A DNA stretch of 64,000 nucleotides, from contig NZ_CP019070.1 of assembly GCF_001956695.1 (NCBI RefSeq), forward strand, positions 1,984,001 through 2,048,000. The letters run 5' to 3'. Shown piece by piece: positions 55,287 through 64,000 of the stretch. The first letter of the stretch is position 1; the number at the start of each line of letters is the position of its first letter. The translations under genes and the position numbers were made by a program. The notes under the pieces are model-generated. The model was not told the DNA's origin, searched no databases, and was given only the letters and a program-made list of their open reading frames with translations. Source of the stretch: Poseidonibacter parvus. GTDB lineage: Bacteria > Campylobacterota > Campylobacteria > Campylobacterales > Arcobacteraceae.

Positions 55287-56564
55287 TTATTGTTCACTTA
55301 ATGCATTTTTTCTAATATTTTTTAGTGGTTTTAAAATATATTCTAGTACTGTTTTTTTACCAGTTAAAATATTTACATTTGCAACCATTCCAGGTAGAAT
55401 TGGAAGATCAGGTGCAAATTGATTTACATCAGCTCTAATTTTTGCAATATAATAAATATTTCCTGTTCTATCCTCAAAACTATCAGAAGATATTAAAATC
55501 AATTTACCATTTAGTAATCCATATTTAGAAAAATCATAAGCTGTTATTTCAACTGATACATCTTGACCTTCCCATATAAAGGCTCTATCTGAACTCTTTA
55601 TTTTTGCTTCAATTGTCAATGTATCTTCAATAGGAGTTATTTCTGCCATCTTATCTCCAGGCTTTACAATACCACCTTCTGTATAGAAATATAGTTTATT
55701 TATTATTCCATTTACAGGTGAAATAACTGATTTTCTAAGTTCTCTATCATCATTTGCTTTGTTCTTTTCAATTAATTTATTAATCTCATTTTTAACTTCA
55801 GAATACTTTCCTAATAGTTTACTTCTAACTTCAGACTTAACACTATTTATTTTTCTATTTGCTTCTTCAATTTCTTGTTGTAAAATTGGAATATTATTTC
55901 TAGTTTCTTCTATTTTTGTAACAATATTTTGTTTTTTTGATAATTCTGAAATATATTCTTTTTTAGATGTAACTTTTTTTCTTAATAATTCATCTAAAAT
56001 TTTCATGTTTTCAATAGCTAAATTTAATTCTATTGTTAGGTTATTATATTTGATTTTTGTTTCTCTTAATTTATACTCTTTTTGTCTTGCTTGATCTCTT
56101 GCAATATCAATTTTTCTTTTGTTATTTTCTAATTCTTCATAAAAAATATTTGTTTCATTTCTTATAATATCAGGAATTTTTGATTTTAGTTCATCTGAAA
56201 ATTTGATTTTTTTCTTATTATCAATTAAAGATTCTAATCTAATTAATACAGCTTGGAATGTTAATAAGTCTAGCTCTTTTGATACAGAATCTGCTTTAAA
56301 AAACTCGTTTGAAAGTGTATAAATAATATCACCTTTTTTTACACTATCACCCTCTTTTAATAAAATACTTGAAACTATTCCGCCTTCAAGGTTTTGTAAA
56401 ATTTTAGTTTGACCTGAAGGTACTACTTTTCCAGAACCTCTTACAACTTCGTCAACTTGACTAAAATATGCCCATGAAAGGAAACATATAAAAAACAACA
56501 TTATTGGAATTACAGTAGTATAATAATTCCAATCTTTTTCTTCAAATAATCTATTATTTTTCAT
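55287..56564 (-). CDS. HlyD-family periplasmic adaptor (LapC-like)
   Basis: 425 aa. TM ~15-33, N-terminal biotinyl-lipoyl half (VVRGSGKVVPSGQTKILQNLEGGIVSSILLKEGDSVKKGDII), long coiled-coil hairpin ~130-260, second lipoyl half (SPVNGIINKLYFYTEGGIVKPGDKMAEI) and C-terminal beta-barrel. It bridges the ABC exporter and TolC in a type I system. It starts 1 nt after the stop of the ABC gene. Confidence 0.94.
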   Translation of the reverse strand: MKNNRLFEEKDWNYYTTVIPIMLFFICFLSWAYFSQVDEVVRGSGKVVPSGQTKILQNLEGGIVSSILLKEGDSVKKGDIIYTLSNEFFKADSVSKELDLLTFQAVLIRLESLIDNKKKIKFSDELKSKIPDIIRNETNIFYEELENNKRKIDIARDQARQKEYKLRETKIKYNNLTIELNLAIENMKILDELLRKKVTSKKEYISELSKKQNIVTKIEETRNNIPILQQEIEEANRKINSVKSEVRSKLLGKYSEVKNEINKLIEKNKANDDRELRKSVISPVNGIINKLYFYTEGGIVKPGDKMAEITPIEDTLTIEAKIKSSDRAFIWEGQDVSVEITAYDFSKYGLLNGKLILISSDSFEDRTGNIYYIAKIRADVNQFAPDLPILPGMVANVNILTGKKTVLEYILKPLKNIRKNALSEQ

Positions 56565-56565
56565 C

Positions 56566-58680
56566 TTACTTCTTTTCTTGTAAAGCTTTTAATACAGTAT
56601 CTCTTGGTCCATCTGCTACTACTTTTCCTTGATTTAACACAATAACTCTATCAACTAGTTCTAGTGCTGCAAATCTATGAGTAATTACAATCAATGTTTT
56701 TTTCTGTAATATTTGTTTCATATGAGAGATTAATGATTTCTCTAACCCCACATCTAAACCTGTTGTTGGCTCATCTAAAAGTAAAATCGAAGGGTCTTTT
56801 AATAAAGCCCTTGCAAGTGCAACTAAATGTCTTTGACCAACAGATAAATTACAACCTCTCTCCCCTACTTGTAATCCATCACCTTGACCTGATTTTTTAA
56901 CTAAATCTTCTAATCCTGTTATTTTAATTAATTGCATTAATCTTTCTTTACTAACAGGAGTTGAAAGTTCAATATTTTCTTTTAAAGTTCCAGAAAATAA
57001 AAATGGTTCTTGAGGCATAACACCAATATTTTGACGTATTTCGATAGGATGAACTGTTGATATTTCATGCCCATCAATATAAACAGAACCTTTTGTAGGG
57101 CTATCTAAACCTGTTAAAATACGCAAGAATGTACTTTTTCCAGCTCCTGTTTGTCCTATAATACCTACTTTTTCACCCTCTTGAATTTTAATATTACAGT
57201 TTTCTAAAGAAGGATATTTACTATTTTTATAATAAAAATCTACATTTGAAAATTCAATATTTCCTTTTATTTTACCCAATCCTATTTCTATATTTTTATC
57301 ATTTTCTAAAGGTAGGTGCCAAAAATCATTGATATTATTTAAAGATTCTTTTATTTCTTTAAATTTTATTGCCATCATTGAAGTTTGAATTATTGGTATC
57401 ATTGCTCTACTTGAAAGAATAGTAACAGCAATTAATCCCCCAACTGTAAGGTTTTTATTTGCTATTTCAAATACTCCTACAACTATAACTAACATTGTTA
57501 CAAACTGAATTACAGTTTGTGATAGGTTTAATGAAAAAACATTTAAAGATTGAATTTTTAATGCTATTGAATCTGTAACTGCAATAATATTTCTCCAATT
57601 AAAAAGTTTAGTTGAACGTGCATTTGAAAGTTTAATAATTTCACTTCCTTGAATAGTTTCAACTAAGTATGCATGTTTTGCTTGTACATTTTCAATATTC
57701 TTTTTACTTAAATTAGAAATTGGTATTTGCATAAATATATTAAATAATAGAATTAATATTGCAGTTATAAAAGGAACTAAAGCAACCATTGGAGAAATGA
57801 TAAAAATTACAGTAATTGCTAAAAAGAAGAAAGGTAAATCAATTACTTGGACAACTGATTTTGTTGCAAAGAAGTCTTTTATTTGGGCTAATTCTCTAAA
57901 TAAATTTGCTTTTGTACCTACTAGCATATTATCGTATTGAGCTTGTAAACTTAATACTCTTTTTAATAATTCTTCTTCTAAATAAACACCTAATTCTTTT
58001 CCAACTTTTTCAATAATATGATTTCTAACACTTTTAAAATATACATCAAAAAGTAAAATAATAACTACACCAATAGCTAAAACAAATAGTGTTTCAGTTG
58101 CATTATTAGGTACTACTCTATCATAAACACTCATGGTAAATAATGGTACAGCTAGTGCAAAAATATTTATAAAAAATGTTAGAAAACCTATTTCTATATA
58201 TGAACGCCAGAATTTCTTAACAGGATTCCAGAACCATTCTTTTCCCTTTACTTCATCAAGAACTTTTTCTTTTTGAGGATCTCTAAATACTAATATTGCT
58301 TTTTTAAATTTTTTTAAATAACTTAGGTCTTTTTTTATTTCTTCTTTACTTACAGGATCAAAAAGAAAGCACTCTTTTCCTTTCTTTTGTAAAATAAAAG
58401 GTTTGTTTTTACTATCAAAAATAATACAAGGTAAAAAATGATTTGGAATATCAATAGCTTTCATATTTCTAGAAACAGCCGTTAAGCCAACTTCTTTTGC
58501 TACATCAATTGCTAATTCTTCTGTAAAACCTTTATCAGACTTTGCACTAAAATTAACAATTGTTTCAATAGAAATATCTCCAAAATAAAAGTCTAATAAA
58601 TATTTTAAAGAGAAGAGTAAAGGAAACTCTTCTCTACTTAGACCACTATTTTCGATTTCTACATTTTCTTGATTTTCCAA
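56566..58680 (-). CDS. Type I secretion ABC exporter with degenerate C39 domain (LapB-like)
   Basis: 704 aa. N-terminal C39-peptidase-like domain ~15-135 in which the expected catalytic Cys position holds Ser/Leu (LLFSLKYLLDFYF), so it should bind rather than cleave its substrate; membrane domain ~155-430 (six helices); ATPase with Walker A GQTGAGKST (509-517), signature LSVGQ (612-616), Walker B ILLLDEP (632-638) and H-loop THR. This architecture is that of LapB-type exporters of giant adhesins. The start is TTG with AAAGG 7 nt upstream. 9 nt after the TPR-glycosyltransferase gene. Confidence 0.95.
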   Translation of the reverse strand: MENQENVEIENSGLSREEFPLLFSLKYLLDFYFGDISIETIVNFSAKSDKGFTEELAIDVAKEVGLTAVSRNMKAIDIPNHFLPCIIFDSKNKPFILQKKGKECFLFDPVSKEEIKKDLSYLKKFKKAILVFRDPQKEKVLDEVKGKEWFWNPVKKFWRSYIEIGFLTFFINIFALAVPLFTMSVYDRVVPNNATETLFVLAIGVVIILLFDVYFKSVRNHIIEKVGKELGVYLEEELLKRVLSLQAQYDNMLVGTKANLFRELAQIKDFFATKSVVQVIDLPFFFLAITVIFIISPMVALVPFITAILILLFNIFMQIPISNLSKKNIENVQAKHAYLVETIQGSEIIKLSNARSTKLFNWRNIIAVTDSIALKIQSLNVFSLNLSQTVIQFVTMLVIVVGVFEIANKNLTVGGLIAVTILSSRAMIPIIQTSMMAIKFKEIKESLNNINDFWHLPLENDKNIEIGLGKIKGNIEFSNVDFYYKNSKYPSLENCNIKIQEGEKVGIIGQTGAGKSTFLRILTGLDSPTKGSVYIDGHEISTVHPIEIRQNIGVMPQEPFLFSGTLKENIELSTPVSKERLMQLIKITGLEDLVKKSGQGDGLQVGERGCNLSVGQRHLVALARALLKDPSILLLDEPTTGLDVGLEKSLISHMKQILQKKTLIVITHRFAALELVDRVIVLNQGKVVADGPRDTVLKALQEKK

Positions 58681-58689
58681 AAAATACCT

Positions 58690-60477
58690 TTAGCTTATTT
58701 TGATTTTATATTGTTTTGAGATTTTTGCAATTAGTGATTGAAAAACACTGTCCCAAGATCTATTTGTTTTCTGTCTAATTAGTTTTGCACTTGGATACCA
58801 CTTTGTTGTTTCACCTTTGTTTGTCCATCTCCAATCAGGTATTTTTTGTAATGGAATAAATACTTGTTTATTTATAGCTCCCGCTAAATGTGCAACTGAA
58901 GTATCAGAAGAAATAACAAAATCTAATTTATTAATTAATGAAGCTGTTTTATCAAAATTAACTAATTTGTCTGTTAAATCAATAATATTTTTTTCATATC
59001 CATATTTTTTAATATCTTCACTTCCATCACCTACTTGTAATGAATAAACATTTATTTTTGGATTTTTAATTAATGGTTCTAAATATTTTAAATCAAATAC
59101 TTTTCCATCATAACTTTCACCAGTTAAGGATGCACTCCAGCAAATACCAATATTAATTTTACCTTTTGTTTTTTTAATATCAAAAGAATCATCATCTTTT
59201 ACTATTAAGTATGGGTTCTTAATTGGTAAGTCACTAATGTTTTTCATTTCTAAAATATATGGCATACTCATTATTGAAAGTTGATAGTCAAAATTTGGTG
59301 TTTTTTCACTTCTATCAACAATAGTATCTATTTCTTCAATTCTAGAGAATAATTCTTTTAATCCTTCTCTACATTTAACAGCAATTTTACATCCATACTT
59401 TTCTTTTAATTGTGGCAAGAACCTAATAAATTGAATACTATCTCCATATCCTTGTTCTGAATGAAGAAGTAAAGTTTTACCTTTAATATCTTCTTTCCCT
59501 GTGAATAATGGTTTTGAAAAAACATCTTTATTTTTTATAATATGAGGAATCATTTCCTCTTTTCTAAATCTCCACTCATATTCTTTCCAACCATTTTTAA
59601 AATCTTGATTAGCAAGATACATTGTTGATAAATCAAAATGTGCATTTACAAACTTTGGATTCAATTCAATTGCTTTTTTATAAGCTTCAATTGATTTTTT
59701 AGAAAAACCTAAATATTTATATGAAGTCCCAACATTACTATATGCATTTTCACCCTTAGGGTCTAGTTCAATTGATTTTTCATGTAACTTTGAAGCTTTC
59801 TTATAATCAAATATTTTATTGTAAACATTTCCAAGATTTGTATAAGCACCACTATGATTTGGCATTTTTTCAATAGCTTTTTCTAAAGACTCAATTGCTT
59901 TATCATAATCTTTAGCTTTATTATAAGCAGCACCTTTATTACTATAAACCTCATTATAATTTGGATCAGTTTTAAGTGCAATTTCAAAAATTTCTGCTGC
60001 TTTTTTATATTCTTTTTGTTTATATAAAACAACACCTATATTATTTACAGATTTTGCATGTTTTGGATTAATTTTAACTGCTTCTTTATAAGCTGCAATT
60101 GCTTTATTATTATCTCCAATTGTTTCATAAATAATTCCAAGATTATTAAAAGCATTAAAATCATTTGGATTTAATTTTATAGAATCACTGTAAGCACGTA
60201 TAGCCATTTTATAATTTTTAATTTCTTTAAAGGCATTTCCAATATTATTGTAAACAGATTTATTTTTTGGATTTAATTTTATAGCCTGAAGATAACACTT
60301 AATAGCAGTATTCACGTCACCTTTTGATTTATATATCACACCAAGGTTTCCATAGGCTTCTGAATTCTTTGGGTTTATTTTTATAATCTCTTCATATTTT
60401 AATTGAGCATTTGTAAGATCTTTTTTCTTATAAAACTCTATAGCTTCACCAAAAAGTAATTTTTGTTTTTCTATCAT
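58690..60477 (-). CDS. TPR protein with C-terminal glycosyltransferase-like domain
   Basis: 595 aa. About nine tetratricopeptide repeats of 34 residues span ~1-310 (unit pattern AYNNLGN-x-y-K-A-I-x-x-Y-x-x-A-I-x-L-N-P). The C-terminal ~270 residues resemble the GT-B fold of heptosyltransferase/GT9-type enzymes (LLLHSEQGYGDSIQFIRFLP, INIGICWSAS, VISSDTSVAHLAGA). Proteins with this fusion are often next to secreted, Thr/Ser-rich adhesins. Here it lies between the adhesin and its exporter, so O-glycosylation of the adhesin before export is an attractive inference. Activity not shown. Confidence 0.88.
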   Translation of the reverse strand: MIEKQKLLFGEAIEFYKKKDLTNAQLKYEEIIKINPKNSEAYGNLGVIYKSKGDVNTAIKCYLQAIKLNPKNKSVYNNIGNAFKEIKNYKMAIRAYSDSIKLNPNDFNAFNNLGIIYETIGDNNKAIAAYKEAVKINPKHAKSVNNIGVVLYKQKEYKKAAEIFEIALKTDPNYNEVYSNKGAAYNKAKDYDKAIESLEKAIEKMPNHSGAYTNLGNVYNKIFDYKKASKLHEKSIELDPKGENAYSNVGTSYKYLGFSKKSIEAYKKAIELNPKFVNAHFDLSTMYLANQDFKNGWKEYEWRFRKEEMIPHIIKNKDVFSKPLFTGKEDIKGKTLLLHSEQGYGDSIQFIRFLPQLKEKYGCKIAVKCREGLKELFSRIEEIDTIVDRSEKTPNFDYQLSIMSMPYILEMKNISDLPIKNPYLIVKDDDSFDIKKTKGKINIGICWSASLTGESYDGKVFDLKYLEPLIKNPKINVYSLQVGDGSEDIKKYGYEKNIIDLTDKLVNFDKTASLINKLDFVISSDTSVAHLAGAINKQVFIPLQKIPDWRWTNKGETTKWYPSAKLIRQKTNRSWDSVFQSLIAKISKQYKIKIS

Positions 60478-60510
60478 TTTATTTCTACCTTCTAATTATA
60501 TAATTTTTGA

Positions 60511-60516
60511 ATTATA
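60511..60516 (-). promoter_or_regulatory. -10 box upstream of the TPR-glycosyltransferase gene
   Basis: TATAAT on the minus strand 34 nt before the ATG, between the adhesin stop and the exporter genes. Confidence 0.5.
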
Positions 60517-60562
60517 TCTAATTTTTTTGTTTTTAATAAATAATTATTAAAAATAATTTTTA

Positions 60563-60591
60563 TACAAGTACTTAGAACTTAAATACTTGTA
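60563..60591 (-). terminator. Hairpin after the adhesin gene
   Basis: TACAAGTA and TACTTGTA form an 8-bp stem with a 13-nt loop, 5 nt after the adhesin stop, with an A/T-rich tail (TATAAAAATTATTTTT). It could partly end adhesin transcription. Confidence 0.5.
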
Positions 60592-60596
60592 TTCTT

Positions 60597-63500
60597 TTAC
60601 ACATCAGTTAAATCAATCGTAAGTGTTGTATTTCCTAAATTATAAGTTGTATTATCACTTATATCACTATTCGTATTTCCAGAATTATAACTATTTCTTT
60701 CTGTTGAACTTGAAGTATCAGTAAATTTAATTAAATCTGCTTGTGTTGATGTTAAAGATAAAGTTAAATTACCAGTTGAACTTCCTGTCCATGATTGAAT
60801 TAATGCATCAGTGAATTCAAATTCTGTACCTGTATCTGCAGTATCCAAGTTTAAAGTTCTTATATCTAGTTTTTCTATATTTGTAAAAGATGATGCATGT
60901 CCAAATTCAGTATCACTACTTATTGAATTAGAATTACCTGTTAACTCAACATTATCTGTATTCGATCCACCATCAATATTAAAGTTATCAATATTACTAA
61001 AGTTTAAAGCAAAAGTATCATCGCCTGCTTCACCATTTACATTAGTAGGTTCATCTCCACTTAACGTGATATTATCATTTCCACTTGAAAGATTTAAATT
61101 TTCAAGATTTGAAATGTTGCTAAAATCTAAATCTCCAGAAACAGCTGTATCAAATGCTAAAGTGTCATCACCATTACCAAAATCTAAGATATCACTACTA
61201 TCTAGTTCATCAAAATTAATATTTAGAGTATCATCGCTTATTCCAAATGTTGCATCTATAACTCCACTTGTATCTGCAAAAATAGACTCTACATCATTTG
61301 TTGCAGCTGTTCCTGTAATTGTTGCATTATAATCAGCATCCATAGTAATACCTGCATCCTGAAGTGCTTCAATTTCAGTACTTGTTCCTGTAACACCTGT
61401 AATACCTGATGCATCTACTGTACCTGTTCCATTTGTAGTATTAAGTGTAGTAATTGCATTTGCTGTTTCAGTTCCAGCACTTAATGTTGAATCAAAATTT
61501 GCTGGATTCGTATCAAGATCACTTAACGCTGCATTAATTTCTGACACACTTCCATTAATTGCAGTTAAGTTTGAGCCATCAATTGTACCGTTTCCATTAG
61601 CCGTATTTAATGTTGTTATATCTGTAGCATCAACAGAAGCTGCGCTAAGTGTAATATTTGTATCTTCACTTGTATAACCAGCTATTGTAGTAGCTTCAGA
61701 AATACTTACAGTATCATCTATTGTAATATTCTCATTTCCAAGACCATTATATTCACTAACATTTGTATCATAAATATTAGTTAATTCTGCTGCTGTACCG
61801 TTAATAGTATGTATAGATGTTAATGCACTTACATCAATTTGTTGGTTTGTTTTACCATTTAGAGCAACCAAATCAGCAGCATCTTGATTACCAGCAGTTA
61901 CGGTTATAGTAATCTCATCAGTTGAAGCTGTAGTCAATCCATTTAAAATTGAAGCATCATTTGATGTCGCAGTTGCTGTTACTACACCTGTTGCAGAGTC
62001 TGCATTTATTGTATTTATATCTGCAACACTTACACTTCCACTTACATCTACTGCTAAACTTCCATCTGTTACTGTTGTGATTGTTGAATCTGTTGCTAGT
62101 ACATCTTTTACATCTGTTGCATTACCAGTTAATTTTGTAATTACTGTTGCATTTATTGCTATTCCTGTTTTTGAATCGATTGTTTTTAAATCTGATGCTG
62201 ATGTATCTGCCGCTGCCATATTTACTGTGATGTCATCATTATCATCTGTTGATAATCCAGTTAATGTTCCAGCAACCCCTGTATTTGCTGTTGCAGTTAC
62301 TACTCCACTTGTTGAAGATATTGTATTTATATCTGTTACTGAAATATCTCCACCTGTTATTGTTACATCTTCATCTCCATCTAACAATACTAAACCTGTT
62401 ACTACATCTGTAATTGTTCCATCATCTTGTGTTACTTCTTCAATTGTTGATACTGTAAAGTTATTAACTTTTGCATTTAAATTAACTAAATCACTCGCAT
62501 TTACACTTGTATCTGTTGTTGTAAATGTTATTACATCATCTACGCCTACATCTACATCTGTAATTGCATCTAATGTTGCTTTTACTGCTCCTGCTGTGAT
62601 TGTTGCTGTTACTACTCCACTTGTATCTCCAGCTATATCATTTATTACTGAAGCTGCTACTGTATCATCTACATTTATTGCTTTTGTTCCAAGTCCTGTT
62701 ATTGTTCCTGCTGTATTTGCAGCTAGTGCTGTCTGTATAGATGTTGCTGTTCCTGTTAATTCAGTAATACTGCCTGCATCTACTGCAACACCTGTTGCAC
62801 CGTTAATTATATTTATATTTGCAGCATCTGTACTTGCTGCTTCTAATTCAACTGTAATCATATCTGTATTACTTGTTGTTAATCCTGCTAACGTTGTTGC
62901 ATTTCCTGTATCTACTGTTCCTACTGTTACTACACCTGTTGCAGAGTCTGCATTTATTGTATTTATATCTGCAACACTTACACTTCCACTTACATCTACT
63001 GCTAAACTTCCATCTGTTACTGTTGTGATTGTTGAATCTGTTGCTAGTACATCTTTTACATCTGTTGCATTACCAGTTAATTTTGTAATTACTGTTGCAT
63101 TTATTGCTATTCCTGTTTTTGAATCGATTGTTTTTAAATCTGATGCTGATGTATCTGCCGCTGCCATATTTACTGTGATGTCATCATTATCATCTGTTGA
63201 TAATCCAGTTAATGTTCCAGCAACCCCTGTATTTGCTGTTGCAGTTACTACTCCACTTGTTGAAGATATTGTATTTATATCTGTTACTGAAATATCTCCA
63301 CCTGTTATTGTTACATCTTCATCTCCATCTAACAATACTAAACCTGTTACTACATCTGTAATTGTTCCATCATCTTGTGTTACTTCTTCAATTGTTGATA
63401 CTGTAAAGTTATTAACTTTTGCATTTAAATTAACTAAATCACTCGCATTTACACTTGTATCTGTTGTTGTAAATGTTATTACATCATCTACGCCTACATC

Positions 63501-64000
63501 TACATCTGTAATTGCATCTAATGTTGCTTTTACTGCTCCTGCTGTGATTGTTGCTGTTACTACTCCACTTGTATCTCCAGCTATATCATTTATTACTGAA
63601 GCTGCTACTGTATCATCTACATTTATTGCTTTTGTTCCAAGTCCTGTTATTGTTCCTGCTGTATTTGCAGCTAGTGCTGTCTGTATAGATGTTGCTGTTC
63701 CTGTTAATTCAGTAATACTGCCTGCATCTACTGCAACACCTGTTGCACCGTTAATTATATTTATATTTGCAGCATCTGTACTTGCTGCTTCTAATTCAAC
63801 TGTAATCATATCTGTATTACTTGTTGTTAATCCTGCTAACGTTGTTGCATTTCCTGTATCTACTGTTCCTACTGTTACTACACCTGTTGCAGAGTCTGCA
63901 TTTATTGTATTTATATCTGCAACACTTACACTTCCACTTACATCTACTGCTAAACTTCCATCTGTTACTGTTGTGATTGTTGAATCTGTTGCTAGTACAT
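60597..64000 (-). CDS. Giant repetitive type I-secreted adhesin (LapA/Bap-like), C-terminal part
   Basis: At least 1134 codons; the N-terminus lies beyond the window and the frame is open at 64000. An ATG at 63809 inside the repeats is not the real start. The protein is rich in Thr, Asp, Val, Ala and Gly and has no Cys in the visible part. From 61976 rightward it consists of 316-residue units, each made of roughly six related ~50-residue beta-rich segments (pattern ADINTI-N-SGVVTAT). Non-identical repeats follow, then an acidic RTX-like region (SGNDNITLSGDE, VNGEAGDDTF) and a C-terminal secretion region with LTSTQADLIKF and STLTIDL-type ends. Together with the adjacent T1SS genes this supports export through the type I pathway. 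Confidence 0.92.
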   Translation of the reverse strand, partial: VLATDSTITTVTDGSLAVDVSGSVSVADINTINADSATGVVTVGTVDTGNATTLAGLTTSNTDMITVELEAASTDAANINIINGATGVAVDAGSITELTGTATSIQTALAANTAGTITGLGTKAINVDDTVAASVINDIAGDTSGVVTATITAGAVKATLDAITDVDVGVDDVITFTTTDTSVNASDLVNLNAKVNNFTVSTIEEVTQDDGTITDVVTGLVLLDGDEDVTITGGDISVTDINTISSTSGVVTATANTGVAGTLTGLSTDDNDDITVNMAAADTSASDLKTIDSKTGIAINATVITKLTGNATDVKDVLATDSTITTVTDGSLAVDVSGSVSVADINTINADSATGVVTVGTVDTGNATTLAGLTTSNTDMITVELEAASTDAANINIINGATGVAVDAGSITELTGTATSIQTALAANTAGTITGLGTKAINVDDTVAASVINDIAGDTSGVVTATITAGAVKATLDAITDVDVGVDDVITFTTTDTSVNASDLVNLNAKVNNFTVSTIEEVTQDDGTITDVVTGLVLLDGDEDVTITGGDISVTDINTISSTSGVVTATANTGVAGTLTGLSTDDNDDITVNMAAADTSASDLKTIDSKTGIAINATVITKLTGNATDVKDVLATDSTITTVTDGSLAVDVSGSVSVADINTINADSATGVVTATATSNDASILNGLTTASTDEITITVTAGNQDAADLVALNGKTNQQIDVSALTSIHTINGTAAELTNIYDTNVSEYNGLGNENITIDDTVSISEATTIAGYTSEDTNITLSAASVDATDITTLNTANGNGTIDGSNLTAINGSVSEINAALSDLDTNPANFDSTLSAGTETANAITTLNTTNGTGTVDASGITGVTGTSTEIEALQDAGITMDADYNATITGTAATNDVESIFADTSGVIDATFGISDDTLNINFDELDSSDILDFGNGDDTLAFDTAVSGDLDFSNISNLENLNLSSGNDNITLSGDEPTNVNGEAGDDTFALNFSNIDNFNIDGGSNTDNVELTGNSNSISSDTEFGHASSFTNIEKLDIRTLNLDTADTGTEFEFTDALIQSWTGSSTGNLTLSLTSTQADLIKFTDTSSSTERNSYNSGNTNSDISDNTTYNLGNTTLTIDLTDV
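61976..64000. repeat. 948-bp tandem repeats within the adhesin gene
   Basis: Two complete units (61976-62923 and 62924-63871) and the start of a third (63872-64000). All stretches I compared between units are identical at DNA level. The period of 948 bp equals 316 codons, so changes in copy number keep the reading frame. The array continues past the window. Confidence 0.95.

Noticed and set aside
60811-61332. 173-codon open frame on the plus strand opposite the adhesin
   Set aside because: It lies antisense to a well-supported gene, lacks a ribosome site, and has low-complexity Ser/Leu/Val content typical of a reversed repeat region.
61976-64000. Long regular repeats that could suggest a CRISPR array
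   Set aside because: The period is 948 bp, with no short direct repeats plus unique spacers; it is in frame inside a protein gene.

Overview
The window is a low-GC (roughly 30% by eye), gene-dense stretch of a chromosome. It most resembles a marine Arcobacter-type member of the Campylobacterota. That is an inference from strong A/T codon bias, AAGGA-type ribosome sites, frequent TTG starts, extended TATAAT -10 boxes without clear -35 boxes, histidine kinases with an HQWRQPL H-box, and the mixture of TRAP transport, chemotaxis and c-di-GMP genes. I see no phage, insertion sequence or CRISPR array.

Layout. 1-6.4 kb: an inositol-monophosphatase-type phosphatase (cut by the window edge) and glutamate synthase gltD and gltB, on the minus strand. 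6.8-9.7 kb: a dctPQM-type TRAP transporter with a strong terminator. 9.8-10.7 kb: small secreted and membrane proteins, including a 40-codon gene. 10.8-31.5 kb: a signalling-rich region holding an MCP, a Cache histidine kinase divergent from an OmpR-type regulator, a second kinase with a periplasmic binding domain, a hemerythrin-GGDEF protein, a receiver-PAS protein with a damaged receiver, a Cache-GGDEF cyclase, AraC and LysR regulators, and exporters. A cluster of ten minus-strand tRNA genes lies at 28.8-29.9 kb. 31.5-42 kb: housekeeping genes (pyrF, nusB, ribH, kdsA, a K+ channel-like protein, a GltB-like FMN protein without amidotransferase domain, murA) plus two small proteins.

42-64 kb is the most unusual part. 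It looks like one long minus-strand transcription unit for building a giant surface adhesin. In order of transcription it holds: the C-terminal part of a repetitive type I-secreted adhesin with essentially perfect 948-bp tandem repeats; a TPR-glycosyltransferase; a LapB-type ABC exporter with a degenerate C39 domain; an HlyD-type adaptor; a Cache-domain membrane protein; a MotA/TolQ/ExbB-type channel protein; a MotB/OmpA-like partner; a TolC protein carrying four C-terminal SPOR-like modules; a LapD-like membrane protein with degenerate GGDEF and EAL domains; an unknown exported protein; a Sel1-repeat protein; a YigZ protein; and an orphan secretin.

My reading, which is inference, is that this is a c-di-GMP-responsive adhesin secretion system to which an ion-driven MotA/MotB-like motor, a periplasmic sensor and a peptidoglycan-binding outer-membrane channel have been added. 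No LapG-type protease is visible in the window. The adhesin N-terminus, which would show the retention module and any LapG cleavage site, lies beyond position 64000.
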